The position numbers and the translations under genes are program-made. From positions 2,975,034 through 3,039,033 of the forward strand of contig OZ029922.1 in NCBI GenBank assembly GCA_964023275.1: 64,000 nucleotides of DNA, in the 5' to 3' direction. Shown one piece after another: positions 56,401 through 64,000 of the stretch; position 1 is the first letter of the stretch; the number at the start of each line of letters is the position of its first letter. The notes beneath the pieces are model-generated. The model did no database searches and was not told the DNA's origin. It saw only the letters and a list, made by a program, of their open reading frames with translations. Origin of the DNA: Norana najaformis. Taxonomy: Eukaryota; Annelida; Clitellata; Crassiclitellata; Hormogastridae.

Positions 56401-59400
56401 TCACAGCCCAGCCCCAGCAAAAGAGAACAGTTTTCAACTGTTGGTGGAAGATGCATCTAGCATCCATTGCCAGCAGGACATGTCGATTAAGAAGGAGGCC
56501 ATTCCATGGAGAGGGCTCAACCACTTAGAAGGCGCAAAATCGCATTGTTGTAGTGCATGTGATTTCCGTGTGCAGGAGAACTGGAAACAGGGCAACAGAG
56601 CTCACGCAAGTAGGACGGTGCATTATTATAATGGTGCTAAAGAAGTTCTAAGATCACATTACATATACAGAAACCGGAAGCAAATAAATACATTGGAGGA
56701 ATAAGACAGCAAGGGAGAGGAATCATCACTGTCTTTCTGCCTGACTCTTGGATCTTGACCTAGAACTGAACATTTTTGCCTATTGATTTTGTTTTGACTA
56801 AGCGCCTGTGAATAAGCTAGTCCCCGTGATGTGGTTTTTGTTGGGCGCTGTAGAAATCTCGGGATCACGATTATGATCACCCACTCATGATTACCAAGGC
56901 TAACAAAGTGGCTGCCCTTCTGATCAGCTAAAGCAAATGATCTAAATCTTCTCCTTCACAAAGACCTTCCTATGTGTCCCAGTTGCAAGATACTCTTTAA
57001 AATTTCAGATTCCTTAGAATATGTTAAGTAGTTACAAGCCGTATTGTTTAGTATCAGTGTCAGCTGGACAGAAGAAAGCCTATTCCACTGATTCACTTTC
57101 TGTCTTCAGGACTTTGCGATTCATCCCAGGCCTAGGAAAGGAAGTAGCACTCCCCCTATGCCATGGTGCAGGATACAGAAAACTTAGTTCACTTTTAAAA
57201 TGATTTTTATAAACTATTTACCTTGAAGAACGTTTAATCAGATCTGTCAGCTTATCTCTGCACCTGAAAACAAAATTAAAGCAAAAATGTCTCTAATTAC
57301 TGGACAGGCAAATTTAAAGTCTTCACTGAAAAACAAACAATATGTAACAAAAACACAAACAGCTCCTGTTCGTGGAACAAAATAAATTCAATGCAATCAA
57401 ATACGAACAAATCTCCACTACAAATTTCTATAAACAAAAGCACATTTTTACTCAGATAAATAAAATAATGAATGCTTGAAACAAATTTACAGAATTTTAA
57501 ACCAAAATCAAGACACGCTGTTTCGTTATGGCTTCAATTTGCACTATCTTGGGAGTTTCCCATGAACAGGCTCTACATAAATGTGCAATTGCAATCACAA
57601 CCATAATTCAAATTTACTGTCTTTATACGTAAGTAGTTATGTATGTAGGTATGTATGTATCTGGCTATTTATATAGCACCTTTAAAGAACCTCACAAATG
57701 CGCTAAAACATGGCTACCTAACTGTTCTGAAATTTGATATGAGTTGAAATCATTTCCCGAGCCGTCACTTTAGAAGAAGTACACATTTTCAGAGGAAGAT
57801 TGTTCCAGAAGGTCAGGCCAACACAAAAGAAAGTATGGCAAGCCTGCATCGTCATACAGGAGTGCGGCATCAACAGGTCTCCATGGGCCACCGAATGCAA
57901 CAATAGTCAACCCAGCTGGCTTGAGACAGGAATGCAGAGCTGCCTGATGTATTCTGGGACCAAGCAAACTAACGAAGCTTGGTTAGTTTTCTTTTCTCTG
58001 CCTCTGGGCAAAATCAATCGCTCATATACCCAACATTTAATTTACCAAAGCAAAATGTCAATTCTGGAATTATTAACGTTGGTCTTACCAAAGCCAGGCT
58101 CCATTTTGATAGAGCTGGTTCTCTGCTGGGTCTTTGCACTCTCCCTTCTCCAACTGCAACTGCAGCTCCGCAGTGCGACTCTGGAAAGCATTCAACAACA
58201 CAGGATTAAACAACCAATTGTAATGCAATAAATTATGATTATCAAACCAATCTTAGTGCTTCATTAAAAAACTTATAATCCAATGATATTCTACAGCGCT
58301 ATTATCACAATGCACAAGGCATTAACTGCAGGTCACAACAGAAAAATAGTAAAAATCTTAATCTGTATGAGAAACCTGGTCAAAATCTGGTAAGTCAGCA
58401 AACCAGAAGTCAGGCCGAAAAACTTAAGCTTTCAAGAAATATCAGCTTCTTCTCTTAGTACACTGGCATAAATTTTGACTCAAATAATATAATATCTCAA
58501 AAATATCTCAAATAAAAATAGAATTCTAAAAAATGTATTGTCTCACTAAAAGCAGCATTAGTGGAGCAGCAAAACTGCTCCATGATTACCTCACTTCAAA
58601 AATGTCTGTTTAAATTTATGAGACTCTTAATAGGGGCTATATAATTATTCAGATACACACATACCAGTACATACAAACATCAGATACATTCTGTTACGAT
58701 TACACTAATGAAAGTGGGGTCAGAATTAAATTTTACTGTTATATATATATATGTATGCATGTGTGAATGTATATATATGTATGTATGTGTATATATACTG
58801 TATATATATAACCCAGTATCCCAAATTTGTTACTCAATCATTGGTCATTTCTAGAAAGATGCTATAGAGCTTCACCCCACAGTAGCCGCACTGAGACTGT
58901 TCCAGTTGTCCACAACTCTGCATACTTTCTAACATCAAGTCTAAATCACTTCTTATGAAGCTTCAGCTGATGAATTCTGCAACTTCAATTGATTACCTCA
59001 ACGTTCGCGAGAAAACACCGCTCCATGAATGCTGCCCATGCGGGAACTTTGACGACGCACTGGTACCAGTTGGAAGGTTCAATGGAGATGTCGTTGATGA
59101 GAGAATAGAGCATGTCGTGATAGTTCTTGCCACGTGTTATTAAGCTTTTCAGACTGCGTTTTCCATCGCGTCCCGTAACGGGAGGATCATCATAACAGAA
59201 AAGCAATCCAACTGAAAACACAACAAACTGAGGTCTTTAGAAAGAGAGATTTCTCTTGGATTGACCATTTGATGGACTGTAGGTTGTTTGCTGGTTTACC
59301 ACCAGTCTAGTGCAACTGGTTGGGCAGCTATACTTAAGTGTGGATATCTGTCACTATGCCTCTCTGCCAAAGGAAGCTGGATCGCATACCAATTGTGACT

Positions 59401-62400
59401 ACATTTCAGGGATTTGCATCTTGGGCTAACGCGGTCCCTGTATGTGGGACCTATAGAATTGTGGCGGTGGTTCAAAATGGGGCAGAGTTGGTGAAGGATC
59501 TCACCTGATAAATTTTGCAATTGTCAGGAACAGCCAACCACTTCGCATCTGAAATGACCATCTGTCAGTTGTTTGGTTTATGAAAGGACTTAAAACTGTA
59601 GTGTTCCTTCATGCGTATCTACACGCCTGAGTTGGAATGTGACAGCCGTACGCCTATAAAGATCTCTGTACAAACATACAAGATAAAGCATCGTATGTCT
59701 AATCATTGAAAAAGATCATGTGCAAGACCTGATTGAAAGATCTAAATGATTACCTGCAAGACTCGATCTGGCTCCTGGCTTCTGGTTTGATTCAAACTGG
59801 TCATGAAGAAAAGAAGGAATTGAGGAAAGCGCTCGGCTCCTAGGGACTTGCTGCTGGCTTGCAGAAAAAGTTAAACCCCGAGGAAAGTTTGACGACTCAT
59901 GAGAAACCAAGGCCGAGAGAAATACTTCGAAATCTAGAACAGTGGTACATAGAACAAACAATGCATGTATGAATGCATAAATGTAAGCATGTATGTATGT
60001 ATGCATGCACCTGACTATTCATACAGCACCTTTTAAGAACCTCACAGTCGCTTATATAATGTTACTTACATAAATCAATTATATTTTCATATAGTACTTA
60101 AGATATTTATGTATTTTGTTTATTTACTATTTATCTACTTATTTAGTAGGCGAAGTGAGTAAAACTGATCCTGAGGTCACACGAATATTTTCTATAGAGA
60201 AAGATTTAAATAATGATGGCTCCTGAGAAGTTACAAGCCTTCAGAGTTAGTTCTCTATGACGCTAGCAATGAGCTAAGATGACTTCTTTATCATCTGTTT
60301 TTCACAGTGACTTCACTGGACACATTCTAACCTATTACACACAGATGAAATTCAGACATCTAAAAAGCCAGCTAGAAAAGAAATTTCCCAGATTGTTGAA
60401 ACTGAAACTCGCAACCTCGAACTAAGAAAACATTTTCAGCAATGTTGCATCCATATACAAGCCAAATACACAACACCTTTAGCTGTCTCCAAAAGGTGCT
60501 ACATAAATGGCAATATATATATTTATATATACTATGAGACTTGTTACATTATGTATTTACTGATATGTATGTAGAATCTGTATCTGGATAGGTACAACAT
60601 GCTTTAGGAACCTCTGAAAGGCTTTTAAGCATTTTATTGTCGATTTAAGCATAACTATTCTAAAGATGTGTAACTCAATATTAGATGAAACTCATATAAA
60701 GCTATCCAACAATAAAAATATTATTATAATTTACCAGGAAGGAGAGCAGGAGTCAAAGACTGAAGCAGTCGTGTGTAGCACAGACCATGGACGATGATAA
60801 CGGACTCATCTTCTTCATTCTTTTCATCTGTCTCTACAACCAGCCCTGCCATTTCTTGCAGCTGCATCTGCTTTATCTGAATCATCCCACAGACACAAAC
60901 ATATGTAGCTAGCTGACCCAAATTTATGAAGAAACACAGCTTCTCTTATTAAGGCCTGGTTGCCTGTAACTCTCTCCCTAAAGCCTACATTTGTTTTAAC
61001 CCTTTAACGACCGCAGAAATCTTTTCACCTACTCCCTCACGACCGCACATTTTTTGGCAAAAACGGCAAAAAAATAAAAAAATTGAACTTGTGATATATC
61101 TGTCAGTTTTTACATGTAGACATAAAGTAAGCACCATTCTTTAGTATTTTATCTCCTCTTCCCATTCATCTGTTAAGTTTTTTGACAAAATAAATTTTGG
61201 GGTACCCAAAGTTGCCCCAAAGTGTACCCCCAAAAAATTGCTACATTTTTATCATCAGTCTACAAAAACATTTTGAATAACAGCATATACTAATTGAGCA
61301 TAAATCTGTAGAAATTGTTGCCAGATAGAACCGAACAGAAATTTTTAAAATATTTTCATAAATGAAAGAGACATAAAATTTTTAGTATTTAAACAATTGT
61401 CGTAAAAACTGAAGAAAATTAAAGGAAAAAGCCTAAATGTAAAACAGATTGAACTTATGATATCTCTGTTGTTTTTTGACATGTATTCATAAGGTATGTA
61501 CCATTCTTTAGCATTTTATTTCCTCTTCTCATTCATCTGTCAAGTATTTGGGGGAACAATTGTTTTGGGTACCCAAAGTTGCCCCAACTGTACCCCAAAA
61601 TGTTTTCTATATTTTTACCTTCAAGACAGTCTACAACAAATTTTTAAATGACAACATAGATTAATTGAGCACAAAATTGTGCAGAAATTGTTGCCAGATA
61701 GAATTAAAAAGAAATTTTAAAATAATTTCATAAATGAAAGAGATACAATTTTTTAAGTATTTAGATAGACTGTTGTCATAAAAACTGAAGAAAATTAAAG
61801 GAAAAAGCCTAAAAGTAAAACAAATTGAACTTATGATATCTCTGTTGGTTTTTGACATGTAGGCAAAAGAAGTACCATTCTTTAGCATTTTATCTCCTGT
61901 TCCCACTCATCTGTCAAGTTTTTTGAGGAAAAATTTGTTTGGGTATCCAAAGTTGCCCCCAACTGTACCCCAAAAAATTTGCTATATGTTTATCTTCAAG
62001 ACAGTCTACATAAAAATTTTAAGTGACAACATATGGTAATTGAGCAAAAGAAATGTGCAGAAATTGTTGCCAGATAGAATTAAAAATAAATTTTAAAAAT
62101 ATTTTCAAAACTGAAAGAGATACAATTTTTTTAGTATTTAGACCGTTGTCGTAAAAATTGAAGAAAATGACAGGAAAGCCTAAAAGCAAAACTAACTGAA
62201 CTTGTAATATCTTTGTCAGTGTTTGACATACAGACATAAGGTAAACACCACTCTTTATCATTTTATCTTTTCTCTTCCAATTTGTAATTCTATTTCTCAA
62301 CACAGCATTTTCTGGGTAACTGAAAACTGACCCACAGTCGCCGCAGGCATAGAGGCCTATAGCGGATGCCATTGTCATCAAACTCTGTATCAATGTGCAA

Positions 62401-63240
62401 CTCGTTCACTTCGTATTGCCAACAGTCTCGTGTGATCCATCTGACACGTTTTATTCATCAGAAGAATCACAACTTTCGTTAATATACGACCATTCGTCGA
62501 TCAATCGGCGAATTTCTTCCTCCGGTAAACAACGCTTCGCCATTTTCGGACATTTAAATATCCATTTATAGCTACAAGCTGGCCGATTTAAATGCCTGTT
62601 TTGATTGGTTGTTTTTTATATTTTGAGGCGTTTTCCAGGGATTCCGCTGATGTAATATGGATTAAAATTATGCCTATTTGCCTAAATGACGTAGAATTCT
62701 AAAATTATAAGGACTACAAATAAACAAGAGGTTATGATATGACTAGCCCCACCTACTACCGATTAGTACCGTGTGGTCGGCTGCCGTTACTACCGTTTAC
62801 TACCGTGTGGTCGGTAATGAGTTAACTAACTGTTGATGAAACACACTTTAGTTTACTACGTGTAAATATCACTTTGGAAATGCACTGGCTTACAAGTATA
62901 TGGAAAACTAAAGTATTACAGGTAATACTTATGGATCAGAGAACACCTGAAGATCCAGGACTAAATCACATTTGGATCAAACCCAAATTTGGACCAAACA
63001 CAATTCCATGAAGGTGTCTTACCATGGTTGGACAGCAGTGTTAGCAGCACAACCTCCTTAAATCAAATTTGAAATAAACTGCAGAAGAACTCTTAGTTGC
63101 ATTACCTCATCAGGAAAATGGTCCAGGGTATGAAGTGAAGGAGGAAACTGTGCCAAAGCTCGAAATGCACTTCCAGCAACCCTCAGATCGGAATGTCGTG
63201 TTAGGCGCCAAATCAGATTCAGAGAATCACCGTGGAATTT
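39905..63240 (-). CDS. FOCAD: Focadhesin (FOCAD) orthologue, C-terminal 1141 residues, 22 exons, 5' end outside window
   Basis: Twenty-two minus-strand exons (63106-63240, 60735-60876, 59754-59933, 58997-59211, 58089-58180, 57222-57263, 55967-56192, 54587-54850, 53619-53686, 52817-52961, 51846-51965, 51385-51507, 50825-50893, 48610-48781, 46697-46777, 45803-45928, 44786-44901, 43818-44111, 42956-43122, 41904-42084, 40885-41145, 39905-40111) have AG/GT borders and compatible phases throughout, giving 1141 codons plus a stop. Order and content follow vertebrate focadhesin as I recall it: [44 protein letters not shown]. In vertebrates focadhesin is a large alpha-helical repeat protein (DUF3730 N-terminal, DUF3028 C-terminal). 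It is reported to stabilise the cytosolic SKI RNA-decay complex and was earlier linked to focal adhesions. The DUF3730 half should lie beyond base 64000. No poly(A) signal was assigned. The identification is from memory of the family, not from an alignment run. Confidence 0.95.
40340..40500 (+). mobile_element. LINE/SINE-type 3' end
   Basis: GTACTGTTCAACAGTGATTT, GAGGCGCTTTATAAATCTC and an ACAATTACAAC tail. It lies in the last FOCAD intron. Confidence 0.55.
40670..40805 (+). mobile_element. tRNA-derived SINE family 1
   Basis: GGGGCATGGCAGTCGATTGG, GGGTTTGAGCC, GAGCAAGTCCTTCACTTG. In the last FOCAD intron. Confidence 0.7.
40885..41145 (-). CDS. FOCAD: FOCAD exon W21, 87 codons
   Basis: Acceptor tattttcttgtag, donor AGG|GTAAAG (phase 0 to 0). 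[19 protein letters not shown] and the end [13 protein letters not shown] match vertebrate 'IFATAVVAWADHTAPLLLGL' and 'LLQKEPWKEQTQ'. Confidence 0.96.
41373..41443. repeat. (CT)n microsatellite
   Basis: 35 uninterrupted CT units in the intron between FOCAD W20 and W21; on the coding strand a (GA)n tract. Confidence 0.99.
41904..42084 (-). CDS. FOCAD: FOCAD exon W20, 60 codons
   Basis: Acceptor ctttgtgttgcag, donor AAA|GTGAGG (phase 2 to 0). [19 protein letters not shown] is nearly the vertebrate 'VLKRMEWLLELMGYIRNVA'; the strongest single match for the FOCAD call. Confidence 0.97.
42297..42330. repeat. Small hairpin in FOCAD intron
   Basis: TTTTAAGTACCTC, short loop, GAGGTACTTAAAA: 13-bp arms. 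It lies by the 3' end of a GCGCTATAT-type repeat. Confidence 0.75.
42956..43122 (-). CDS. FOCAD: FOCAD exon W19, 55 codons
   Basis: Acceptor aaatgtatgcag, donor ATTAG|GTGGGT (phase 0 to 2). [19 protein letters not shown] aligns with vertebrate 'FVKLYLVSQGRFPLVNLTDM'. Confidence 0.93.
43248..43438 (-). mobile_element. tRNA-derived SINE family 1
   Basis: Reverse copy from the ATTATTATTA tail to CGAGCACTCTAACTGATCGC; B box GGCTCAAACCC. In a FOCAD intron. Confidence 0.75.
43818..44111 (-). CDS. FOCAD: FOCAD exon W18, 98 codons (largest in window)
   Basis: Acceptor gtcgatattcag, donor AAT|GTGAGC (phase 0 to 0). [20 protein letters not shown] and [20 protein letters not shown] match vertebrate 'SALHGLSQAMKLPSPAHHLW'. 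Confidence 0.95.
44786..44901 (-). CDS. FOCAD: FOCAD exon W17, 38 codons
   Basis: Acceptor tcttttgcag, donor AAG|GTATGC (phase 1 to 0). [18 protein letters not shown] aligns with vertebrate 'QQLCLEIMVTQAQSSQNA'. Confidence 0.92.
45115..45240 (+). mobile_element. tRNA-derived SINE, family 2, 3' part
   Basis: GGTACCACCATGAACTGGG, GGCACATTGTCCTAGACC, GCCCAGGGGCCTAAGAAG. Confidence 0.55.
45803..45928 (-). CDS. FOCAD: FOCAD exon W16, 41 codons
   Basis: Acceptor ttattttag, donor ATCG|GTAGTG (phase 1 to 1). [17 protein letters not shown] corresponds to vertebrate 'YPPVNWAALLSPLMRL'. Confidence 0.94.
46573..46682. repeat. 12-bp tandem repeat, about eight copies, next to FOCAD exon W15
   Basis: Unit ACTTACTCAGTT. 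On the FOCAD strand each unit contains CTGA|GTAAGT, a consensus 5' splice intron sequence. It begins 14 bp into the intron after W15. Confidence 0.95.
46697..46777 (-). CDS. FOCAD: FOCAD exon W15, 26 codons
   Basis: Acceptor tattttttag, donor AAAG|GTAAGC (phase 1 to 1). [19 protein letters not shown] matches vertebrate 'VPTDYSYLPESSFIGAAIG'. Fourteen bases into the intron a 12-bp tandem repeat with GTAAGT cores begins. Confidence 0.93.
46930..48420 (+). mobile_element. 5'-truncated L2/CR1-like non-LTR retrotransposon, antisense in a FOCAD intron
   Basis: The element starts inside the reverse transcriptase: [13 protein letters not shown] and [19 protein letters not shown] in the first frame (46950 to about 47228). 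A deletion shifts the frame before the catalytic YADD (47312-47323), and the second frame runs to a stop at 48271, with [13 protein letters not shown] and the C-terminal [11 protein letters not shown] block. The 3' UTR contains TTGAGCGCTGTAGAAATC and ends in (GATTAC)n. No endonuclease domain. Not mobile on its own. It is the longest of several copies of this family here. Confidence 0.92.
48610..48781 (-). CDS. FOCAD: FOCAD exon W14, 57 codons
   Basis: Acceptor acttaatttcttcag, donor GCAG|GTAATG (phase 0 to 1). [16 protein letters not shown] aligns with vertebrate 'LQSNAVWLLGHLHL'. The next intron holds the antisense LINE at 46930-48420. Confidence 0.93.
49065..49165 (+). mobile_element. tRNA-derived SINE family 1, 3' part
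   Basis: GACAAGTCCCTTGCACACAAC, CAGCACCATAGATTGATGC, AGTGGCGCTTCATAAATAC; no B box. Confidence 0.6.
49278..50830. repeat. Minisatellite, 40-bp unit, about 39 copies, abutting FOCAD exon W13
   Basis: Plus-strand unit: ATATAGAAAACAATGATACC followed by ATACCAACATTACTATTCTG, with 37- and 39-bp variants. Two adjacent 197-bp segments (near 49640-49834 and 49837-50031) are identical, so there is also a five-unit higher-order repeat. On the coding strand of FOCAD each unit reads TTTTCTATATCAG, AATA, GTAATGTTGG: a 3'-splice-like and a 5'-splice-like site four bases apart. The open frames on the minus strand are by-products of the repeat. Confidence 0.97.
50825..50893 (-). CDS. FOCAD: FOCAD exon W13, 23 codons; its donor is the seed of a minisatellite
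   Basis: Acceptor gtttttttttag, donor AGAATA|GTAATG (phase 0 to 0). [16 protein letters not shown] aligns with vertebrate 'LCLAALHGMVALVG'. The last six exon bases and the first intron bases are identical to part of the 40-bp unit repeated about 39 times in the following intron (49278-50830). Confidence 0.88.
51180..51375. repeat. (GAAT)n/(GAGC)n tract next to FOCAD exon W12
   Basis: GAATGAATGAATGC and GAGCGAGCGAGC runs end 10 bp from the W12 donor. Confidence 0.85.
51385..51507 (-). CDS. FOCAD: FOCAD exon W12, 41 codons
   Basis: Acceptor taaaatgtttcag, donor GGA|GTATTT (phase 0 to 0). [11 protein letters not shown] and [11 protein letters not shown] align with vertebrate 'ALALGNIVHGL' and 'PAWIRIVLTEG'. 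A short (GAAT/GAGC)n tract lies directly downstream in the intron. Confidence 0.9.
51846..51965 (-). CDS. FOCAD: FOCAD exon W11, 40 codons
   Basis: Acceptor ttgtgtttgcag, donor AGC|GTAAGG (phase 0 to 0). [18 protein letters not shown] matches the vertebrate 'VLAYTLSCVCTSAFSAGI' helix. Confidence 0.92.
52817..52961 (-). CDS. FOCAD: FOCAD exon W10, 48 codons
   Basis: Acceptor gatgttgtag, donor GAG|GTCAGA (phase 2 to 0). [15 protein letters not shown] aligns with vertebrate 'NTGCILGVGLVLSL'; it ends in SSDKSQE. A second GT 8 nt further on could serve as an alternative donor but would break the frame. Confidence 0.88.
53619..53686 (-). CDS. FOCAD: FOCAD exon W9, 22 codons
   Basis: Acceptor cttgttatttaag, donor AA|GTACTG (phase 0 to 2). 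[14 protein letters not shown] corresponds to vertebrate 'LMKSLDALENCCF'. The acceptor is weak, but phases fit W8 and W10. Confidence 0.8.
54587..54850 (-). CDS. FOCAD: FOCAD exon W8, 88 codons
   Basis: Acceptor tgttttaattaag, donor CAA|GTATGT (phase 0 to 0). [17 protein letters not shown] and [17 protein letters not shown] match the vertebrate 'IARSAAATALSLLVPV' and 'IHMGLALGMFLSRL' segments. Confidence 0.95.
55610..55880 (-). mobile_element. tRNA-derived SINE, family 2, full length
   Basis: Reverse copy: GCCGGCAATGGATGAATACC, AAGGTCCTGGACATGGGG, GTTACGTGGAGTCGAACCC, ACCACTGTGCTGCAC. In a FOCAD intron. Confidence 0.75.
55967..56192 (-). CDS. FOCAD: FOCAD exon W7, 75 codons
   Basis: Acceptor ctggtgtttag, donor CAG|GTACCA (phase 2 to 0). 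It contains [33 protein letters not shown] and SKGR, equal in position to vertebrate 'GNALLALSSLAVVVSKH...WVSMVLDTLLVIVDSHYQPRG'. Confidence 0.95.
56320..56640. repeat. Dispersed repeat copy in FOCAD intron
   Basis: (ATTC)n, ATTTATATAGCACCCC, GCCATTCCATGGAGAGGG. Same class as 3150-3440. Confidence 0.5.
56695..56880 (+). mobile_element. LINE 3' UTR fragment
   Basis: TGCCTGACTCTTGGATCTTG, TTGGGCGCTGTAGAAATC, ATTATGATCAC tail; same family as 46930-48420. In the FOCAD intron between W6 and W7. Confidence 0.85.
57222..57263 (-). CDS. FOCAD: FOCAD exon W6, 42-nt micro-exon
   Basis: Acceptor gttttcag, donor AAG|GTAAAT (phase 2 to 2). The joined reading gives W plus [13 protein letters not shown], matching vertebrate 'WVRDMLTDEI'. 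It is too short for ORF calling, but it is needed to keep the frame-compatible chain between W5 and W7 collinear with the vertebrate protein. Confidence 0.88.
57660..57960. repeat. Dispersed repeat copy in FOCAD intron
   Basis: TATTTATATAGCACC, AAGAACCTCACAAATGCGC, AGATTGTTCCAGAAGGTC. Confidence 0.55.
58089..58180 (-). CDS. FOCAD: FOCAD exon W5, 30 codons
   Basis: Acceptor atgctttccag, donor TTTG|GTAAGA (phase 0 to 2). [11 protein letters not shown] and GAWLW correspond to vertebrate 'LELQLKHGKE...AWLW'. Confidence 0.93.
58738..58812. repeat. (TA)n/(TG)n microsatellite
   Basis: TATATATATATATGTATGC run in a FOCAD intron. Confidence 0.9.
58997..59211 (-). CDS. FOCAD: FOCAD exon W4, 71 codons
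   Basis: Acceptor tgtgttttcag, donor GAG|GTAATC (phase 1 to 0). [26 protein letters not shown] and [12 protein letters not shown] form the most recognisable C-terminal-domain block of focadhesin (vertebrate 'MLFCYD...RGR', 'PQAW'). Confidence 0.95.
59395..59520 (+). repeat. SINE family 3-like 3' fragment
   Basis: ATTTCAGGGATTTGCATC, GGTGAAGGATCTCACCTGAT; same unit as 37985-38200. Confidence 0.55.
59754..59933 (-). CDS. FOCAD: FOCAD exon W3, 59 codons
   Basis: Acceptor accactgttctag, donor GCAG|GTAATC (phase 1 to 1). [17 protein letters not shown] and [18 protein letters not shown] match the vertebrate block containing 'PRG' and 'IPNF...NKQPG'. Confidence 0.94.
60735..60876 (-). CDS. FOCAD: FOCAD exon W2, 47 codons
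   Basis: Acceptor tgggatgattcag, donor CCTG|GTAAAT (phase 0 to 1). It holds the acidic linker [10 protein letters not shown] followed by [17 protein letters not shown], corresponding to the acidic loop and following helix in vertebrate focadhesin. The intron to W1 (2.2 kb) carries the piggyBac-like element. Confidence 0.9.
61000..62821. mobile_element. piggyBac-like non-autonomous element with TTAA target duplications
   Basis: TTAA at 60996-60999 precedes CCCTTTAACGACCGC; TTAA at 62822-62825 follows, and the right end in reverse reads CTCATTACCGACCAC. This is an imperfect terminal inverted repeat (11 of 15). The interior has about 3.3 tandem copies of a 367-376 bp unit (starts near 61084, 61451, 61827, 62199) and a repeated GTGTGGTCGG near the right end. 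A 30-codon ORF (62451-62543, minus) begins [17 protein letters not shown] and is acidic, like the N-terminus of piggyBac transposases; the rest of the transposase is missing. Inserted in the FOCAD intron between W1 and W2. Confidence 0.7.
62451..62543 (-). pseudogene. Remnant of piggyBac-type transposase N-terminus
   Basis: [17 protein letters not shown]..., ending CDSSDE and a stop. piggyBac family transposases commonly start with a short basic Met segment, 'EEI...L' and an acidic Ser/Asp/Glu run. Only 30 codons remain. Confidence 0.45.
63106..63240 (-). CDS. FOCAD: FOCAD exon W1 (first in window), 45 codons
   Basis: Acceptor gttcttag, donor GAG|GTAATG, phase 0 at both ends. It reads [19 protein letters not shown] and ends in HFPDE, matching the vertebrate segment that reads roughly 'LWTLTRH...VAGAAFRALSSF...HLPE'. 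Helical-repeat character. Upstream exons are not in the window: bases 63241-64000 show only a dispersed repeat. Confidence 0.93.
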
Positions 63241-63369
63241 CTAAGAACATGGGACAAACCTCTGAGACGTTTGAATAAAACAGATTACTTCACATAACAG
63301 ATTACTTCACATAACCAAAAAAATGAATCCTTCAATGATATACTCATGTATGTATGTATGTATGTATCC

Positions 63370-63740
63370 AAGCACTCGTACAGCACCTTTCAAAAACCTG
63401 GCATGGCTATCTAGAAGTTCCCAAAAAGGTACGACTTAATATGGGCCGAGAATGTTTTCTGAGCTGTTAAGAGAGTAAAGTTTGAATTTCTGGGGCAAAC
63501 TTTTCCTCAGGGAAGGTCCCACACAGGAAAATGCACAATGTGCCCGTGCCATTGTACGGGAGCACAGAACTATAAGCTGTCCACGTGCACCCGATCGCAG
63601 TTTTTATTGACCTGGTTGGCTCGCAACTGTTTCTCAAGCAACCATATCGAACCTAATCTGAGGATTTGAACAGTGCCGTTATTGTAGCACATCACGCATC
63701 AAGCTCAGTCTAGTGGGGTTCTTAAAGGAGCTTCATAAAT
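63370..63740. repeat. Dispersed repeat copy upstream of exon W1
   Basis: GTACAGCACCTTTCAAAAACC, GGGGCAAACTTTTCCTCAGG. Bases 63741-64000 show no exon either. Confidence 0.5.
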
Positions 63741-64000
63741 GTTCAGATACATACATACAAACACACACGCACATCAATTGAAAGTTGCTTTGTAATTAGC
63801 CCACAAGCTTGAAATGCACTTCCAGCAACCATCAGTTAATTAGTTCAACTTTTACATCCTACCCGCTTTCAACCACAAGTCTCTCCTCATATTCCTCCCC
63901 ACAGCCTGCAATCTTCAGACACAGGACTATTAGCTGAGCAACAACGCAGAACTGTCATGGGCTCTCATGCATTCCACGCTGCTACCCCAAGGAATGGAAC

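Noticed and set aside
39905-63240. Alternative identity of the HEAT-like gene as rotatin or another ARM-repeat protein
   Set aside because: [17 protein letters not shown]...RGK and [10 protein letters not shown] blocks in this order are specific to focadhesin as I know it.

Overview
The window is nuclear DNA from an invertebrate-like metazoan; I cannot fix the phylum from sequence alone. Reasons: genes are split by GT-AG introns into exons of 42-294 bp, the DNA is AT-rich, and it is full of tRNA-derived SINEs, 5'-truncated L2/CR1-like LINEs, a piggyBac-type element and long (CATA)n, (GTCT)n, (CT)n, (AT)n and (AAT)n arrays. No long intact ORF is a single-exon gene. All supported genes are on the minus strand.

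Right third (39.9-63.2 kb): the C-terminal part of a focadhesin (FOCAD) orthologue. Twenty-two coding exons can be chained with every splice phase compatible (3426 nt, 1141 codons plus stop) and in the same order as vertebrate focadhesin. The 5' part lies beyond the right edge. Its introns hold an antisense LINE, SINEs, a piggyBac-like element with TTAA flanks, and two minisatellites that begin at or near 5' splice sites. One of these, about 1.5 kb with a 40-bp unit, repeats the exon-end/donor sequence in every unit.

Middle and left (9.1-37.0 kb): a tandem cluster of paralogous genes, hidden from simple ORF calling because all exons are 64-155 bp. Each full gene has a signal-peptide exon, an exon with a C-x5-C-x20-C core, an exon with C-x12-C-x11/12-C, an exon with C-x7-CC-x24/27-C, and a last exon with one Cys and a hydrophobic C-terminus (GPI-signal-like or a membrane anchor). 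Gene C (28.0-34.8 kb) is complete, 189 aa. Gene B (21.5-26.0 kb) needs an extra small exon or is damaged at exon 2. Gene A (9.1-20.2 kb) has three good 3' exons, but its exon 1 copy has lost 5 nt and no convincing exon 2 is seen. A fourth, isolated promoter/exon-1 copy sits at 36.9 kb. I do not recognise the family; function is unknown beyond probable secretion and surface anchoring. Three of the four promoters have a TATA-like box 60-80 bp upstream of the ATG, and an upstream module is shared.

Left edge (1-9 kb) and the stretches between genes hold only repeats, low-complexity DNA and a foldback element; I see no supportable gene on the plus strand. No rRNA, functional tRNA or CRISPR array is visible.
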